Shown here in pieces: positions 7,883 to 14,520 of a stretch of DNA of 31,304 nucleotides. The notes under the pieces were generated by a model that was given only the letters and a program-made list of their open reading frames with translations, did not search any database and was not told where the DNA came from. The position numbers and the translations under genes are program-made. Origin of the DNA: an uncultured Actinomycetes bacterium (GTDB taxonomy: Bacteria; Actinomycetota; Thermoleophilia; Gaiellales; Gaiellaceae); the NCBI GenBank assembly GCA_903930195.1, contig CAIYXH010000217.1:1-31304 (forward strand), given 5' to 3'. The stretch's first letter is position 1. Every line of letters starts with the position of its first letter.

Positions 7883-9847
7883 ATGACGAGCGCGCTCGCG
7901 CTCGCCGACACCGCTCTCCAGTCGGCGAGCTGGACGCAGTCGACGTCAACACCGGGCGCACCCGCGACCTACACCTTCGCCTACACGACGACGACGGGCG
8001 CGACCTTCACCTCCGTCGTCGCGACGCTGCCGCCCGGCGCCACGGGGACACCGACCCTCGGGCCGGTGACCTCGACGTTCTCCCAGCTCCCGGCGAACGG
8101 GACCTTGACGCTCGACGGGAACCTGCTGACGTACGCGTTTGCCCCGACCTACGTCAACCCCGGGTCGGTGGATACGTTCGAGGTCGACGGTCTCGTCAAC
8201 ACGACAGGCGCGGCACCCGGGACGGTCGAGCTCGCGACGATCCAGGCATCGGGCCCGGTCGACGCAGGCGTCGGCACCGTCGGCTCGAGTCTCGGCGCGA
8301 CGGGCGGCGATCAGAGCCCGACCACGACCACAGCCACGACGACCGCCGCAACGACGACCACCACCACGGCCGCGACCACGACCACGACCACGACCCTCTC
8401 GGCGGTTGCACCCGAGGCGCCGACCGACGTCTCTGCGATTGCCGGGAGCGGCGCCGCGACCGTGACCTTCACCCCGCCCGCGGACGACAACGGCAGCGCG
8501 GTCACCGGCTACACCGTCACGGCCTTCCCCGGCGGGAAGACGGCGACAGGATCGTCCGCGCCGATCACCGTCACCGGCCTCACGGACGGGGTCTCGTACA
8601 CCTTCACGGTCACCGCGACCTCGGCTGCCGGGACGAGCGACCCCTCGGCGGCGTCGGACCCGGTCACGCCGGGCTCTGCCGTGCACCACTTCGGGATCTC
8701 CAACCCGAGCGGCATCGTGCTCGCCGGACAGCCGTTCACCGTCACCGTCACCGTCACCGCATACGCGAACAGCGGCGGCACGCTGATCGCCGACGGCTTC
8801 TCCGGCTCGGTGAGCCTCGACGATGCGAACGGCGTCGTCTCGACGACGGTCGCCGTCGTCAACGGGGTCGGGGTCGCCACCCTCACGATCCTCAACCCCG
8901 CGAGGGCCGACCGTCTCGTGATCACCGACGCCTCCTCGCACCAGGCACAGACCTCGGCCTTCAAGGTCGTCGGGCCGGTGACGCGCTACGGCTTCAGCGG
9001 CGTCCCGACCGGGACCGTTCCCGTCGGCCAGCCGTTCAGCTTCACCGTCTACGCCTATGACGCCGTCGGCGATGTGGCAACCGGGTTCAACGGCACCGCG
9101 GCCATGAACGACAAGGCCGCTGCGCTGAGCAACGACACCGCGAGCTTCACCCGCGGCACCGCGACCTACCAGACGACCGTCACCCAGCCGGAGCACGGCG
9201 AGCAGATCACTGTGGACGACGGGACGAATCCGTCGTTCACCAACCCGCCGAGCTTCAACGTGATCGGCCCCGTCACCCACTACGGCTTCAGCGGCGTCCC
9301 CACGGCATCCGTTCCGGTCGGCCAGACGCTCGGCTTCACGGTCTACGCCTACGACGCGGTCGGCGACGTCGCCACCGGGTTCAACGGCACCGCGGCCATG
9401 AGCGACCGCGCAGGGGCGCTCGACACCACCACCGCCAGCTTCACCCATGGCATCGCGGCGTACCAAACCACCGTCACGCAGCCCGTGCGCGGCGAGCAGA
9501 TCACGGTCAGCGATGGGAGCGACCCGGCGGCGACAACGCCCGCGACCTTCAACGTCGTCGGCCCCGTCGATCACTATGCCGTCCAGATCTCGGGCACGAC
9601 GCTGAGCGTCGGCCAATCGTTCACGGTGACGGTGACGGCGATCGACGCCGCAGGGAACACCGCGACCGGGTTCGCCGGCTCCCTGACGCTGACGGATGCA
9701 ACCGGGGCGCTCACAGGCCCGACCCTGAGCTTCACCCGCGGAACGGCGACCGGCACGTTCAGCGTCGGCGCGGCGATCGCCGCCGACACGATCAGCGCCG
9801 ACGCCGGCGCCGCGCGCGGCGCCTCGACCGCGTTCCGCGTCAAGTAA
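7883..9847 (+). CDS. FN3/tandem-repeat surface protein lacking a signal peptide
   Basis: From the ATG at 7883 the product has 654 residues. The order is an N-terminal beta domain (7900-8300), a Thr-rich linker (8320-8400), a fibronectin type III domain (8410-8675) and four Ig-like repeats of about 98 residues (8681-9844). Such architecture belongs to secreted or cell-surface proteins, yet no signal peptide precedes it. ALALADTALQSASW looks like a mature N terminus just after a cleavage site. The frame stays open upstream to 7736 and into the methylase relic. I infer that the gene lost its 5' end in the recombination that left the relic, so it may be a pseudogene or be poorly exported. The 7883 start has no real Shine-Dalgarno. 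Confidence 0.65.
   Translation: MTSALALADTALQSASWTQSTSTPGAPATYTFAYTTTTGATFTSVVATLPPGATGTPTLGPVTSTFSQLPANGTLTLDGNLLTYAFAPTYVNPGSVDTFEVDGLVNTTGAAPGTVELATIQASGPVDAGVGTVGSSLGATGGDQSPTTTTATTTAATTTTTTAATTTTTTTLSAVAPEAPTDVSAIAGSGAATVTFTPPADDNGSAVTGYTVTAFPGGKTATGSSAPITVTGLTDGVSYTFTVTATSAAGTSDPSAASDPVTPGSAVHHFGISNPSGIVLAGQPFTVTVTVTAYANSGGTLIADGFSGSVSLDDANGVVSTTVAVVNGVGVATLTILNPARADRLVITDASSHQAQTSAFKVVGPVTRYGFSGVPTGTVPVGQPFSFTVYAYDAVGDVATGFNGTAAMNDKAAALSNDTASFTRGTATYQTTVTQPEHGEQITVDDGTNPSFTNPPSFNVIGPVTHYGFSGVPTASVPVGQTLGFTVYAYDAVGDVATGFNGTAAMSDRAGALDTTTASFTHGIAAYQTTVTQPVRGEQITVSDGSDPAATTPATFNVVGPVDHYAVQISGTTLSVGQSFTVTVTAIDAAGNTATGFAGSLTLTDATGALTGPTLSFTRGTATGTFSVGAAIAADTISADAGAARGASTAFRVK
8320..8400 (+). 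repeat. Low-complexity ACGACC-type tract encoding a Thr-rich linker
   Basis: Reiterated ACC/ACG/ACA codons with occasional GCC/GCG encode a run of Thr broken by Ala. It separates the N-terminal domain from the FN3 domain and is a likely site of length variation between strains. Confidence 0.75.
8681..9844 (+). repeat. Four tandem ~294-bp coding repeats
   Basis: Units begin at 8681, 8978, 9272 and 9566 (spacing 297, 294 and 294 bp, about 98 codons). Each starts with V-x-H/R-Y/F and ends in F-x-V-x-GP or FRVK. Units 2 and 3 are nearly identical over their first half (YGFSGVPT, then FTVYAYDAVGDVATGFNG in both), showing a recent duplication. Units 1 and 4 are diverged. Confidence 0.85.
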
Positions 9848-9883
9848 GCGGCGACGTTTTCGCGACCGCGTGAGGCGGGTAGC

Positions 9884-9907
9884 CCTTTCGGCAGAACGAC
9901 CGAAAGG
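9884..9907 (+). promoter_or_regulatory. Hairpin occluding the Shine-Dalgarno of the 53-aa gene
   Basis: CCTTTCGG (9884-9891) pairs perfectly with CCGAAAGG (9900-9907) over 8 bp around an 8-nt loop. The right arm contains most of the ribosome binding site AAAGGAG (9903-9909) of the ORF starting at 9916. In the folded RNA the site would be hidden. It might act as a translational switch; its trigger is unknown. Confidence 0.5.
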
Positions 9908-9915
9908 AGCACCTG

Positions 9916-10077
9916 ATGCTGTTGCTCGTCATCCTCGCGCTGTTCACGCTCGTCGCGTTCGGCGTCGGCTTCACCGTCCACTGGCTCTTCGCCGTCGCGG
10001 TGATCTGCGCGCTGCTGTGGGTCATCTCGATGTTCATGGGCGGGATGGGCGGCCGCAACCGCGGAGCGTGGTGGTAG
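9916..10077 (+). CDS. Small hydrophobic membrane protein, 53 aa
   Basis: Starts ATG at 9916 with AAAGGAG 6 nt upstream and ends TAG at 10075-10077. The peptide has two closely spaced hydrophobic segments (about residues 2-20 and 23-41) and a short Gly/Arg tail ending GAWW. It resembles the tiny hydrophobic membrane proteins often annotated as stress-associated hydrophobic proteins, but I do not recognise a named family with certainty. The next gene starts 3 nt after the stop, so the two are cotranscribed and probably coupled. Confidence 0.7.
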   Translation: MLLLVILALFTLVAFGVGFTVHWLFAVAVICALLWVISMFMGGMGGRNRGAWW

Positions 10078-10079
10078 CG

Positions 10080-10424
10080 ATGCCGCCTCGTGGCGTGAAG
10101 AAGGGCACCAAGCGCGCACGCCAGTACGCGCACGTGAAGCAGAGCGAGCTCGACCAGGGCCGCTCCGAGTCGAAGGCCGAGGAGATCGCCGCGCGCACCG
10201 TCAACAAGGAGCGGGCGCGCCACGGCGAGGCGAAGACCTCGTCACGCCTCTCGCGCACGGACATCTCGTCGAGCCGCCGCGGCGGCCTTCGCTCGGGCAC
10301 CGGTCGACCCAAGGGGCGCACGTTCGCGCAGCTCTACAACGAGGCGCGGACACTCGGGATCGACGGCCGCTCGAGCATGCGCAAGGCCGAGCTCGAACGC
10401 GCAGTCGACCGCAAGAAGAAGTAG
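10080..10424 (+). CDS. Small basic protein with C-terminal Rho_N-like domain
   Basis: A 114-aa, highly basic protein. The N-terminal half (MPPRGVKKGTKRARQY to about residue 50, including AEEIAARTVNKERAR) resembles small proteins often annotated as plasmid stabilization proteins. The C-terminal 35 residues (TFAQLYNEARTLGIDGRSSM, then KAELERAV) match the Rho-terminator N-terminal/SAP-like helical fold, a nucleic-acid-binding module. The annotation name in databases is not evidence of a plasmid role, and nothing here indicates a plasmid. The start follows the preceding stop by 2 nt with no separate Shine-Dalgarno. Confidence 0.7.
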   Translation: MPPRGVKKGTKRARQYAHVKQSELDQGRSESKAEEIAARTVNKERARHGEAKTSSRLSRTDISSSRRGGLRSGTGRPKGRTFAQLYNEARTLGIDGRSSMRKAELERAVDRKKK

Positions 10425-10447
10425 CCATCCCGATCGGCACGCGTCCG

Positions 10448-10466
10448 GTCTCTCGGCTTGAGAGAC
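10448..10466 (+). promoter_or_regulatory. Perfect inverted repeat before the MidA-like gene
   Basis: GTCTCTC and GAGAGAC form a 7-bp perfect stem with a GGCTT loop, 24 nt after the previous stop and ending 7 nt before the GTG at 10474. It has no following T-run. It could be a weak terminator for the upstream pair or an operator for the downstream operon. Confidence 0.4.
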
Positions 10467-10473
10467 TGGCCGC

Positions 10474-11667
10474 GTGTCGATCACGTGGCTCGACAAGGCC
10501 GAGGTCAACGCCTCGTACTACAACGCCGTCGGCGGGGTCGTCTACTTCGGCACCGAGGCGATGGGGTCGCTGTACCTCGACGCCGTTGCGCAGCTCGTCG
10601 CCCGGCATGCGGCCACGCAGAAACGCGAGCGGCTGCGGATCGTCGAGGTGGGCGCAAACGACTGCGCCTTCGCCACCGGGCTGCTCGACCGCCTCGAGCG
10701 GCTCGCCGCGGACGGCTGGGTCGAGCTCGAGCGGATCGACTACCTCGCGGTCGAGTTCGCGCGAGGCTCGCTCGAAGCCGCCGTGACGCGCCATGCCGGC
10801 GCCTTCGACACCGTCCGTACCGGCCCACCTGCCGACCCGGCCGCAGACCTCGAGCGGCCGCAGCTCGTCGGCCTGCTCGCGCGGGAGCGGCCATTCCCGA
10901 TCACGCTGACGCTGGCGCACGCGGACGCCGTGCGCTTCGCCGACCGGACGAGCGAGCAGTTCGACGTGGCGATCGCGAACGAGCTCCTCGACGACCTCCC
11001 GGCGCAGGTCCACTACACCGACGCGGCGGGCACGTCGTTCGCGCTGACCCCGTACGCCGGACGCGAGGGCGCGCTCTGGCGCATTCGCGTCGACACCGAG
11101 GCGGCACCGCCGCCGGTCGCGATGCCCGCCGACACGATCACCGCCCACTCCGACGAGTCGGTACGGGTCGCCGCCGGCCTCGCACGCGCCCTCGCGCCGG
11201 GCGGCCTGCTGCTGGCACACGACTACGGCTACCCCGAGGCCACCGCGCCGGCGGCGCAGTACCGCCGCCCGCAGAAGGGCCTCCCCGACTTCGCGCGCTT
11301 CGACGACGCGGCTACCGACCTGCCCCTCGCCGCCTTCCGCGTCTACGGCAACGCACCGCTCCGCGTCGTGCAAATCACGACGGACGTCAACTTCGCCGAG
11401 CTGGCCGAGACGCTGAAGCCCACCGGTGACGTCACGATCCTCGCCCACGGGAGCGGGATCGCCTACGGCCCGAACGGGCGGCCGGTCGTCCGCGGTGACG
11501 GCGTCTTCCTCAGCGAGCTCGGCCTCCTCCGGCGCGACGAGGACGTCGGTGCGTTGCTCGGGCTCCTGCACCGCAAGCAGCGCGGGCTGCGCGAGCGCTA
11601 CCTCGCGGCGTACGCGCAGGGAACGCCGAGCCTCTTCTGGGACCTGGTCTACGTGAAGCACGCATGA
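10474..11667 (+). CDS. MidA-family class I SAM-dependent methyltransferase
   Basis: A 397-aa protein of the MidA/NDUFAF7 (DUF185) family. The SAM-binding strand-loop is IVEVGANDCAF (56-66), with the acidic strand end YLAVEF. The family hallmark ANELLDDLP (168-176) is present, with GGLLLAHDYGYP further on. NDUFAF7 methylates an arginine of a respiratory complex I subunit during assembly; bacterial members often have unknown targets. The GTG at 10474 has no Shine-Dalgarno. It overlaps the downstream flavocytochrome gene by 4 bp, which suggests that its substrate may be connected with that membrane oxidoreductase. Family is confident; target is not known. Confidence 0.85.
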   Translation: MSITWLDKAEVNASYYNAVGGVVYFGTEAMGSLYLDAVAQLVARHAATQKRERLRIVEVGANDCAFATGLLDRLERLAADGWVELERIDYLAVEFARGSLEAAVTRHAGAFDTVRTGPPADPAADLERPQLVGLLARERPFPITLTLAHADAVRFADRTSEQFDVAIANELLDDLPAQVHYTDAAGTSFALTPYAGREGALWRIRVDTEAAPPPVAMPADTITAHSDESVRVAAGLARALAPGGLLLAHDYGYPEATAPAAQYRRPQKGLPDFARFDDAATDLPLAAFRVYGNAPLRVVQITTDVNFAELAETLKPTGDVTILAHGSGIAYGPNGRPVVRGDGVFLSELGLLRRDEDVGALLGLLHRKQRGLRERYLAAYAQGTPSLFWDLVYVKHA

Positions 11668-13028
11668 GAGCGGCCGGGCTCGCGCTCGTCGGGGTCGTCG
11701 GCGGCTTCGCCGTGCTGCTCGTCTGGCTATGGGTGCACAACCACAACCTCGAGGGCATCGACACGACCGCCACGCTCGTGACCAGGATCGCGGCGCTCGC
11801 GGGCCTCCTCGGTGCCTACCTTGCGCTCGTGCAGGTGGTGCTGCTGGCCCGGCTGCCGGTACTCGAGCGCATCGCGGGCTTCGACCGTCTCACCGTCTGG
11901 CACCGCTGGAATGGCCACATCTGCCTCGACCTCGTTCTCGTTCATGTCGTGCTCTCGGTCTGGGGGTACGCGAGCGGCTCGCACCGCTCGATCGGCTACG
12001 AGCTCTGGGGCATGCTCGGCCGGCACTTCCTGCCGGGGATGGTGACGGCGACAATCGGGCTCGTGCTCCTCATCGCGGTCGCCGCGAGCTCCGTGGTGGT
12101 CGTGCGGCGGCGCCTCCCGTACGAGGCCTGGTACGCGGTCCACCTCACCGCCTACGCCGCGATCGCACTCGCCTGGTTCCACGAGATCCCGACCGGCGGC
12201 GACCTGAACCCGGACAACCTCGCGGGACCTCCGAGCGCCCTCGGGATCCCCGGCGCCCCGGTGCACTGGCCGGCCGATCTCTGGCGCGGCCTCTTCCTCG
12301 CAGCGATCGCCGTCCTCGCCTTCCGCATCTTCTGGCCGCTCGTGCAGGCGCTCCGGTTCGACCTGCACGTCGTCGCGGTCGAGCCGGAGGGGCTGGATGC
12401 AACCACCGTGACGATCGGCGGGCGCAGGCTCGAGCGGCTGCACGCGCAGCCCGGGCAGTTCTTCATCTGGCGCTTCCTCGCGCCTGAGCTCTGGTGGACG
12501 GCCCATCCGTTCTCGCTCTCGGCCGCTCCCGGGTCGGACGCGCTCCGCCTCACCGCACGGGCCGTCGGGCCGCACACGCGTGCCCTGCGGACGCTCCCGG
12601 TGGGAACACGCGTCATCGCCGAGGGCCCGCTCGGCGCCTTCACGGAGTCGGCCCGCCACGGCGACAAGGTGCTGCTCGTCGCCGGCGGGATCGGCATCAC
12701 CCCGATCCGCGCCCTCGCAGAGCGGATGACCGGCGACCTCGTCGTGATCCACCGCATCCTCGCGGCGGACGACGCGGTCTTTGCCGACGAGCTCGAGGCG
12801 CTCTCCGCGGAGCGCGGCTTCCCGTTGCACTACGTCGTCGGCGACCACTCGGAGCCGGGCGGAGCAGAGCTCCTCTCGCCCGAGCACCTCCGTCGGCTCG
12901 TGCCCGACGTTGCCGAGCGTGACGTCTTCGTCTGCGGGCCGCCGGCGATGGTCGAGGCGATCGCGCCGCGGCTCCGGGCGGCCGGCGTCACCCGCCGGAG
13001 GCTTCACCGCGAGCGATTTGCCCTCTGA
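11664..13028 (+). CDS. Ferric-reductase/NOX-like flavocytochrome b with ferredoxin-reductase domain
   Basis: A 454-aa membrane flavocytochrome. About six helices occupy residues 1-225. The haem ligand pairs have canonical NADPH-oxidase spacing: H80/H94 (HX13H) and H160/H173 (HX12H). The C-terminal half is an FNR-type domain with FAD motif HPFSLS (281-286), NAD(P)-binding AGGIGITP (340-347) and CGPP (424-427). It would pass electrons from NAD(P)H across the membrane to an external acceptor such as ferric iron, oxygen or a cytochrome. The ATG overlaps the MidA stop by 4 bp. Two secreted cytochromes c follow with their own promoters and could be acceptors, though that is inference. Confidence 0.9.
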   Translation: MRAAGLALVGVVGGFAVLLVWLWVHNHNLEGIDTTATLVTRIAALAGLLGAYLALVQVVLLARLPVLERIAGFDRLTVWHRWNGHICLDLVLVHVVLSVWGYASGSHRSIGYELWGMLGRHFLPGMVTATIGLVLLIAVAASSVVVVRRRLPYEAWYAVHLTAYAAIALAWFHEIPTGGDLNPDNLAGPPSALGIPGAPVHWPADLWRGLFLAAIAVLAFRIFWPLVQALRFDLHVVAVEPEGLDATTVTIGGRRLERLHAQPGQFFIWRFLAPELWWTAHPFSLSAAPGSDALRLTARAVGPHTRALRTLPVGTRVIAEGPLGAFTESARHGDKVLLVAGGIGITPIRALAERMTGDLVVIHRILAADDAVFADELEALSAERGFPLHYVVGDHSEPGGAELLSPEHLRRLVPDVAERDVFVCGPPAMVEAIAPRLRAAGVTRRRLHRERFAL

Positions 13029-13041
13029 CCGGCCACCAAAC

Positions 13042-13056
13042 AGTCACATTGTGACT
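13042..13056. promoter_or_regulatory. Perfect palindrome upstream of cytochrome c promoter
   Basis: AGTCACA-T-TGTGACT has 7-bp perfect arms around one base. It is centred at 13049, about 55 bp before the predicted transcription start at about 13104, a typical activator position. It also lies just past the stop of the flavocytochrome gene, so a terminator role is possible but the stem is AT-rich and short. Confidence 0.5.
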
Positions 13057-13068
13057 ACTTGCAAGGGC

Positions 13069-13097
13069 TAGACACCCGTTTGAGCAGCGTTTAGAGT
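13069..13097 (+). promoter_or_regulatory. Cytochrome c promoter, leaderless
   Basis: TAGACA (13069-13074), 17-nt spacer, TAGAGT (13092-13097): one of the best housekeeping promoters in the window. Transcription would start at about 13104-13105, on the ATG at 13105. No Shine-Dalgarno. Confidence 0.65.
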
Positions 13098-13104
13098 GCG
13101 CCCG

Positions 13105-13470
13105 ATGACACGGAGAACACTCCGGGTATGGGTCGCCGGGGCAGTGGTTGTGGCCCTTGCGGTGACGGCGCCGATCGCTCTCGGAGCGCATAGCCGAGCG
13201 GCAGCAGCCGCCAAGGTTGCGCGGCCGGGAGACGTGGCGTCCGGGAAGAAGGTGTTCGTGACGTTCTGCGGCCGTTGTCACGTGATGCAAGCGGCCGGGA
13301 CACACGGGACGATCGGTCCCAACCTCGACCAGGACAAGGTCACGTACAGCCGGGTCGTCACGGCGATCGAAGAGGGTGTCGGCGGAATTCAAGCCGAGTA
13401 TCTCCTGCAAGGAGTGACGTTCTCCCAGGTCTACGACGTCGCGAAATTCGTCGTTGCAGCGCGGCAGTAA
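13105..13470 (+). CDS. Secreted small c-type cytochrome without the usual distal Met
   Basis: A 121-aa protein with a signal peptide (about 1-28), an Ala-rich spacer and one class I cytochrome c domain. The haem site is CGRCH (55-59). The family pattern continues with IGPNLD and a C-terminal helix (FSQVYDVAKFVVAA). In most such domains a G-x-M-P-type Met before that helix is the sixth ligand; here the segment reads GGIQAEYLLQG with no Met. The only mature-region Met is M61, two residues after the haem His. The axial ligand is therefore unusual or the haem is five-coordinate. I prefer the ATG at 13105 over GTG 13096 because of the promoter position. Confidence 0.85.
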   Translation: MTRRTLRVWVAGAVVVALAVTAPIALGAHSRAAAAAKVARPGDVASGKKVFVTFCGRCHVMQAAGTHGTIGPNLDQDKVTYSRVVTAIEEGVGGIQAEYLLQGVTFSQVYDVAKFVVAARQ

Positions 13471-13533
13471 CGAGCTGCTCGACAATCCTCACATAGAACG
13501 TCCCTTGCCCTGTCGGCGAGGCTGCTTTATGCG

Positions 13534-13539
13534 TATAGT
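13534..13539 (+). promoter_or_regulatory. -10 box for second cytochrome c
   Basis: TATAGT is a near-consensus -10. TTGCCC at 13505-13510 is too far (23 nt) to be a standard -35. Transcription would begin near 13546, giving a 32-nt leader with GGAGG (13567-13571) 6 nt before the ATG at 13578. Confidence 0.5.
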
Positions 13540-13577
13540 CGGTTTCGAGTCCGAGATCGTTTGAACGGAGGTATGGC

Positions 13578-14006
13578 ATGCTCAAGCTCAAGGTGGGACG
13601 CCGGGTCGGCGTCGGGATTGCGGTCCTGGCCTTTGCGGTAGCGTTCGCTGTTCCCGCTGCGTTCGGCCATCGTGCTGCGACTCAGAAGACGGCCGCGTCC
13701 AACCCCGGCGACACTACTGCCGGAAATACCGTGTTCCAGACGTACTTCTGCTACGCCTGCCACACGCTGCGCGACGCCGGATCGGTGGGCGAAGTCGGCC
13801 CGAATCTGGATCGCGTCAAGCCGCGTGTGAGCTACGCGATCGTCGTCGCGTCGGTGACGAATGGTCTCCCCGAGACCCCCGTCTACCCGACGAACATGGT
13901 GGCCTGGAACAACGTGCTCACAAAGGCGCAGATCCAGGATGTCGCGGCGTACGTCGCCTCGGTGGCCGGCAAGAAGGTCACCCCGTCGGCGACGACCACG
14001 TCGTAA
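13578..14006 (+). CDS. Secreted small c-type cytochrome
   Basis: A 142-aa relative of the preceding cytochrome. It has a signal peptide (about 1-30, ending AAFG), haem site CYACH (58-62), VGPNLD, a sixth-ligand candidate M107 in PTNMVAW, the helix TKAQIQDVAAYVASVAG and a Thr/Ser tail. It is a periplasmic or surface electron carrier. Unlike its neighbour it has a leader and a Shine-Dalgarno and keeps the normal Met region, so the two paralogues differ both in control and in haem coordination. A tandem duplication followed by divergence is likely. Confidence 0.88.
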   Translation: MLKLKVGRRVGVGIAVLAFAVAFAVPAAFGHRAATQKTAASNPGDTTAGNTVFQTYFCYACHTLRDAGSVGEVGPNLDRVKPRVSYAIVVASVTNGLPETPVYPTNMVAWNNVLTKAQIQDVAAYVASVAGKKVTPSATTTS

Positions 14007-14033
14007 CCCGCACCACAGCTTCGAATGTTCTAT

Positions 14034-14057
14034 GAGGGGCGGCTCCGGCCGCCCCTC
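14034..14057 (+). terminator. GC hairpin 1 after cytochrome c
   Basis: GAGGGGCGGC and GCCGCCCCTC pair perfectly (10 bp) around a TCCG tetraloop, 27 nt after the cytochrome stop. It has no T-run. Confidence 0.6.
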
Positions 14058-14062
14058 AGTGT

Positions 14063-14097
14063 CTCGGTGGGGCGGCTCCGGCCGCCCCACCGAGTTT
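14063..14097 (+). terminator. GC hairpin 2 with short T-run
   Basis: CTCGGTGGGGCGGC and GCCGCCCCACCGAG pair perfectly (14 bp) around the same TCCG tetraloop and are followed by TTT (14095-14097). This is the strongest terminator candidate of the three in this cluster. Confidence 0.75.
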
Positions 14098-14102
14098 CCA
14101 TG

Positions 14103-14120
14103 GGGCGGCTCGGGCCGCCC
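14103..14120 (+). terminator. GC hairpin 3 of the cluster
   Basis: GGGCGGC and GCCGCCC pair over 7 bp around TCGG. It shares the GGGCGGCTC core with hairpins 1 and 2 and lies just upstream of the cupin gene. Confidence 0.5.
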
Positions 14121-14141
14121 GCTCAATCCGTTCAGCTCCGC

Positions 14142-14147
14142 TAGCGT
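14142..14147 (+). promoter_or_regulatory. -10 box for the cupin gene, leaderless
   Basis: TAGCGT ends 7 nt before the GTG at 14155. No Shine-Dalgarno; -35 unclear. Confidence 0.35.
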
Positions 14148-14154
14148 CTCCGGC

Positions 14155-14520
14155 GTGAGCTTCTTCTCGGACGGATCCGGCGGCCCGCTCGCAGTCGCGC
14201 CCGGCGTCTCCGCGTGGCCGGTGGACACCGACCACGCCACGCTCGCGGTGATCCGCCTCGAGCCGAGCAGCCTCAATCCCGAGCACCGGCACCCGAACGA
14301 GCAGCTCGGCGTGCTGATCGAGGGCTCGCTGACCTTCAGGGTCGCGGACGAGACCCGTGCGCTCCTCCCCGGAGCGATGTGGCGAATCCCGGGCGACGTG
14401 CCGCACGAGGTCGTCGCAGGGCCCGAGGGCGCCACGCTCGTCGAGGCGTTCGCGCCCGGCCGCAGCGACTGGGCCGACCGCCCGCGGGCCGCGGGAATCG
14501 CCTCGCCCCTCGGCGAGTGA
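14155..14520 (+). CDS. Cupin-domain protein
   Basis: A 121-aa single-domain cupin. Cupin motif 1 is HRHPNEQLGVLIEGSLTFRV, with two His and a Glu as likely metal ligands. Motif 2 is PGAMWRIPGDVPHEV with the fourth His. Small cupins of this type can be dioxygenases, isomerases or ligand sensors; substrate not inferable. The frame is open upstream through the GC hairpins, but that part would encode repeated GGSGRP from the hairpins and is not protein-like. The GTG at 14155 follows a -10 box. The stop overlaps the next gene by 4 bp. Confidence 0.78.
   Translation: MSFFSDGSGGPLAVAPGVSAWPVDTDHATLAVIRLEPSSLNPEHRHPNEQLGVLIEGSLTFRVADETRALLPGAMWRIPGDVPHEVVAGPEGATLVEAFAPGRSDWADRPRAAGIASPLGE

Noticed and set aside
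10080..10424. Evidence of a plasmid from the plasmid-stabilization-like small protein
   Set aside because: Relatives are chromosomal in many bacteria, and the window otherwise shows only chromosomal-type genes such as ahcY.
13042..13056. CRP/FNR binding site
   Set aside because: The half-sites are TCACA then TGTGA with a 1-bp centre, the reverse of the TGTGA-N6-TCACA order, so it was kept only as an unassigned palindrome.
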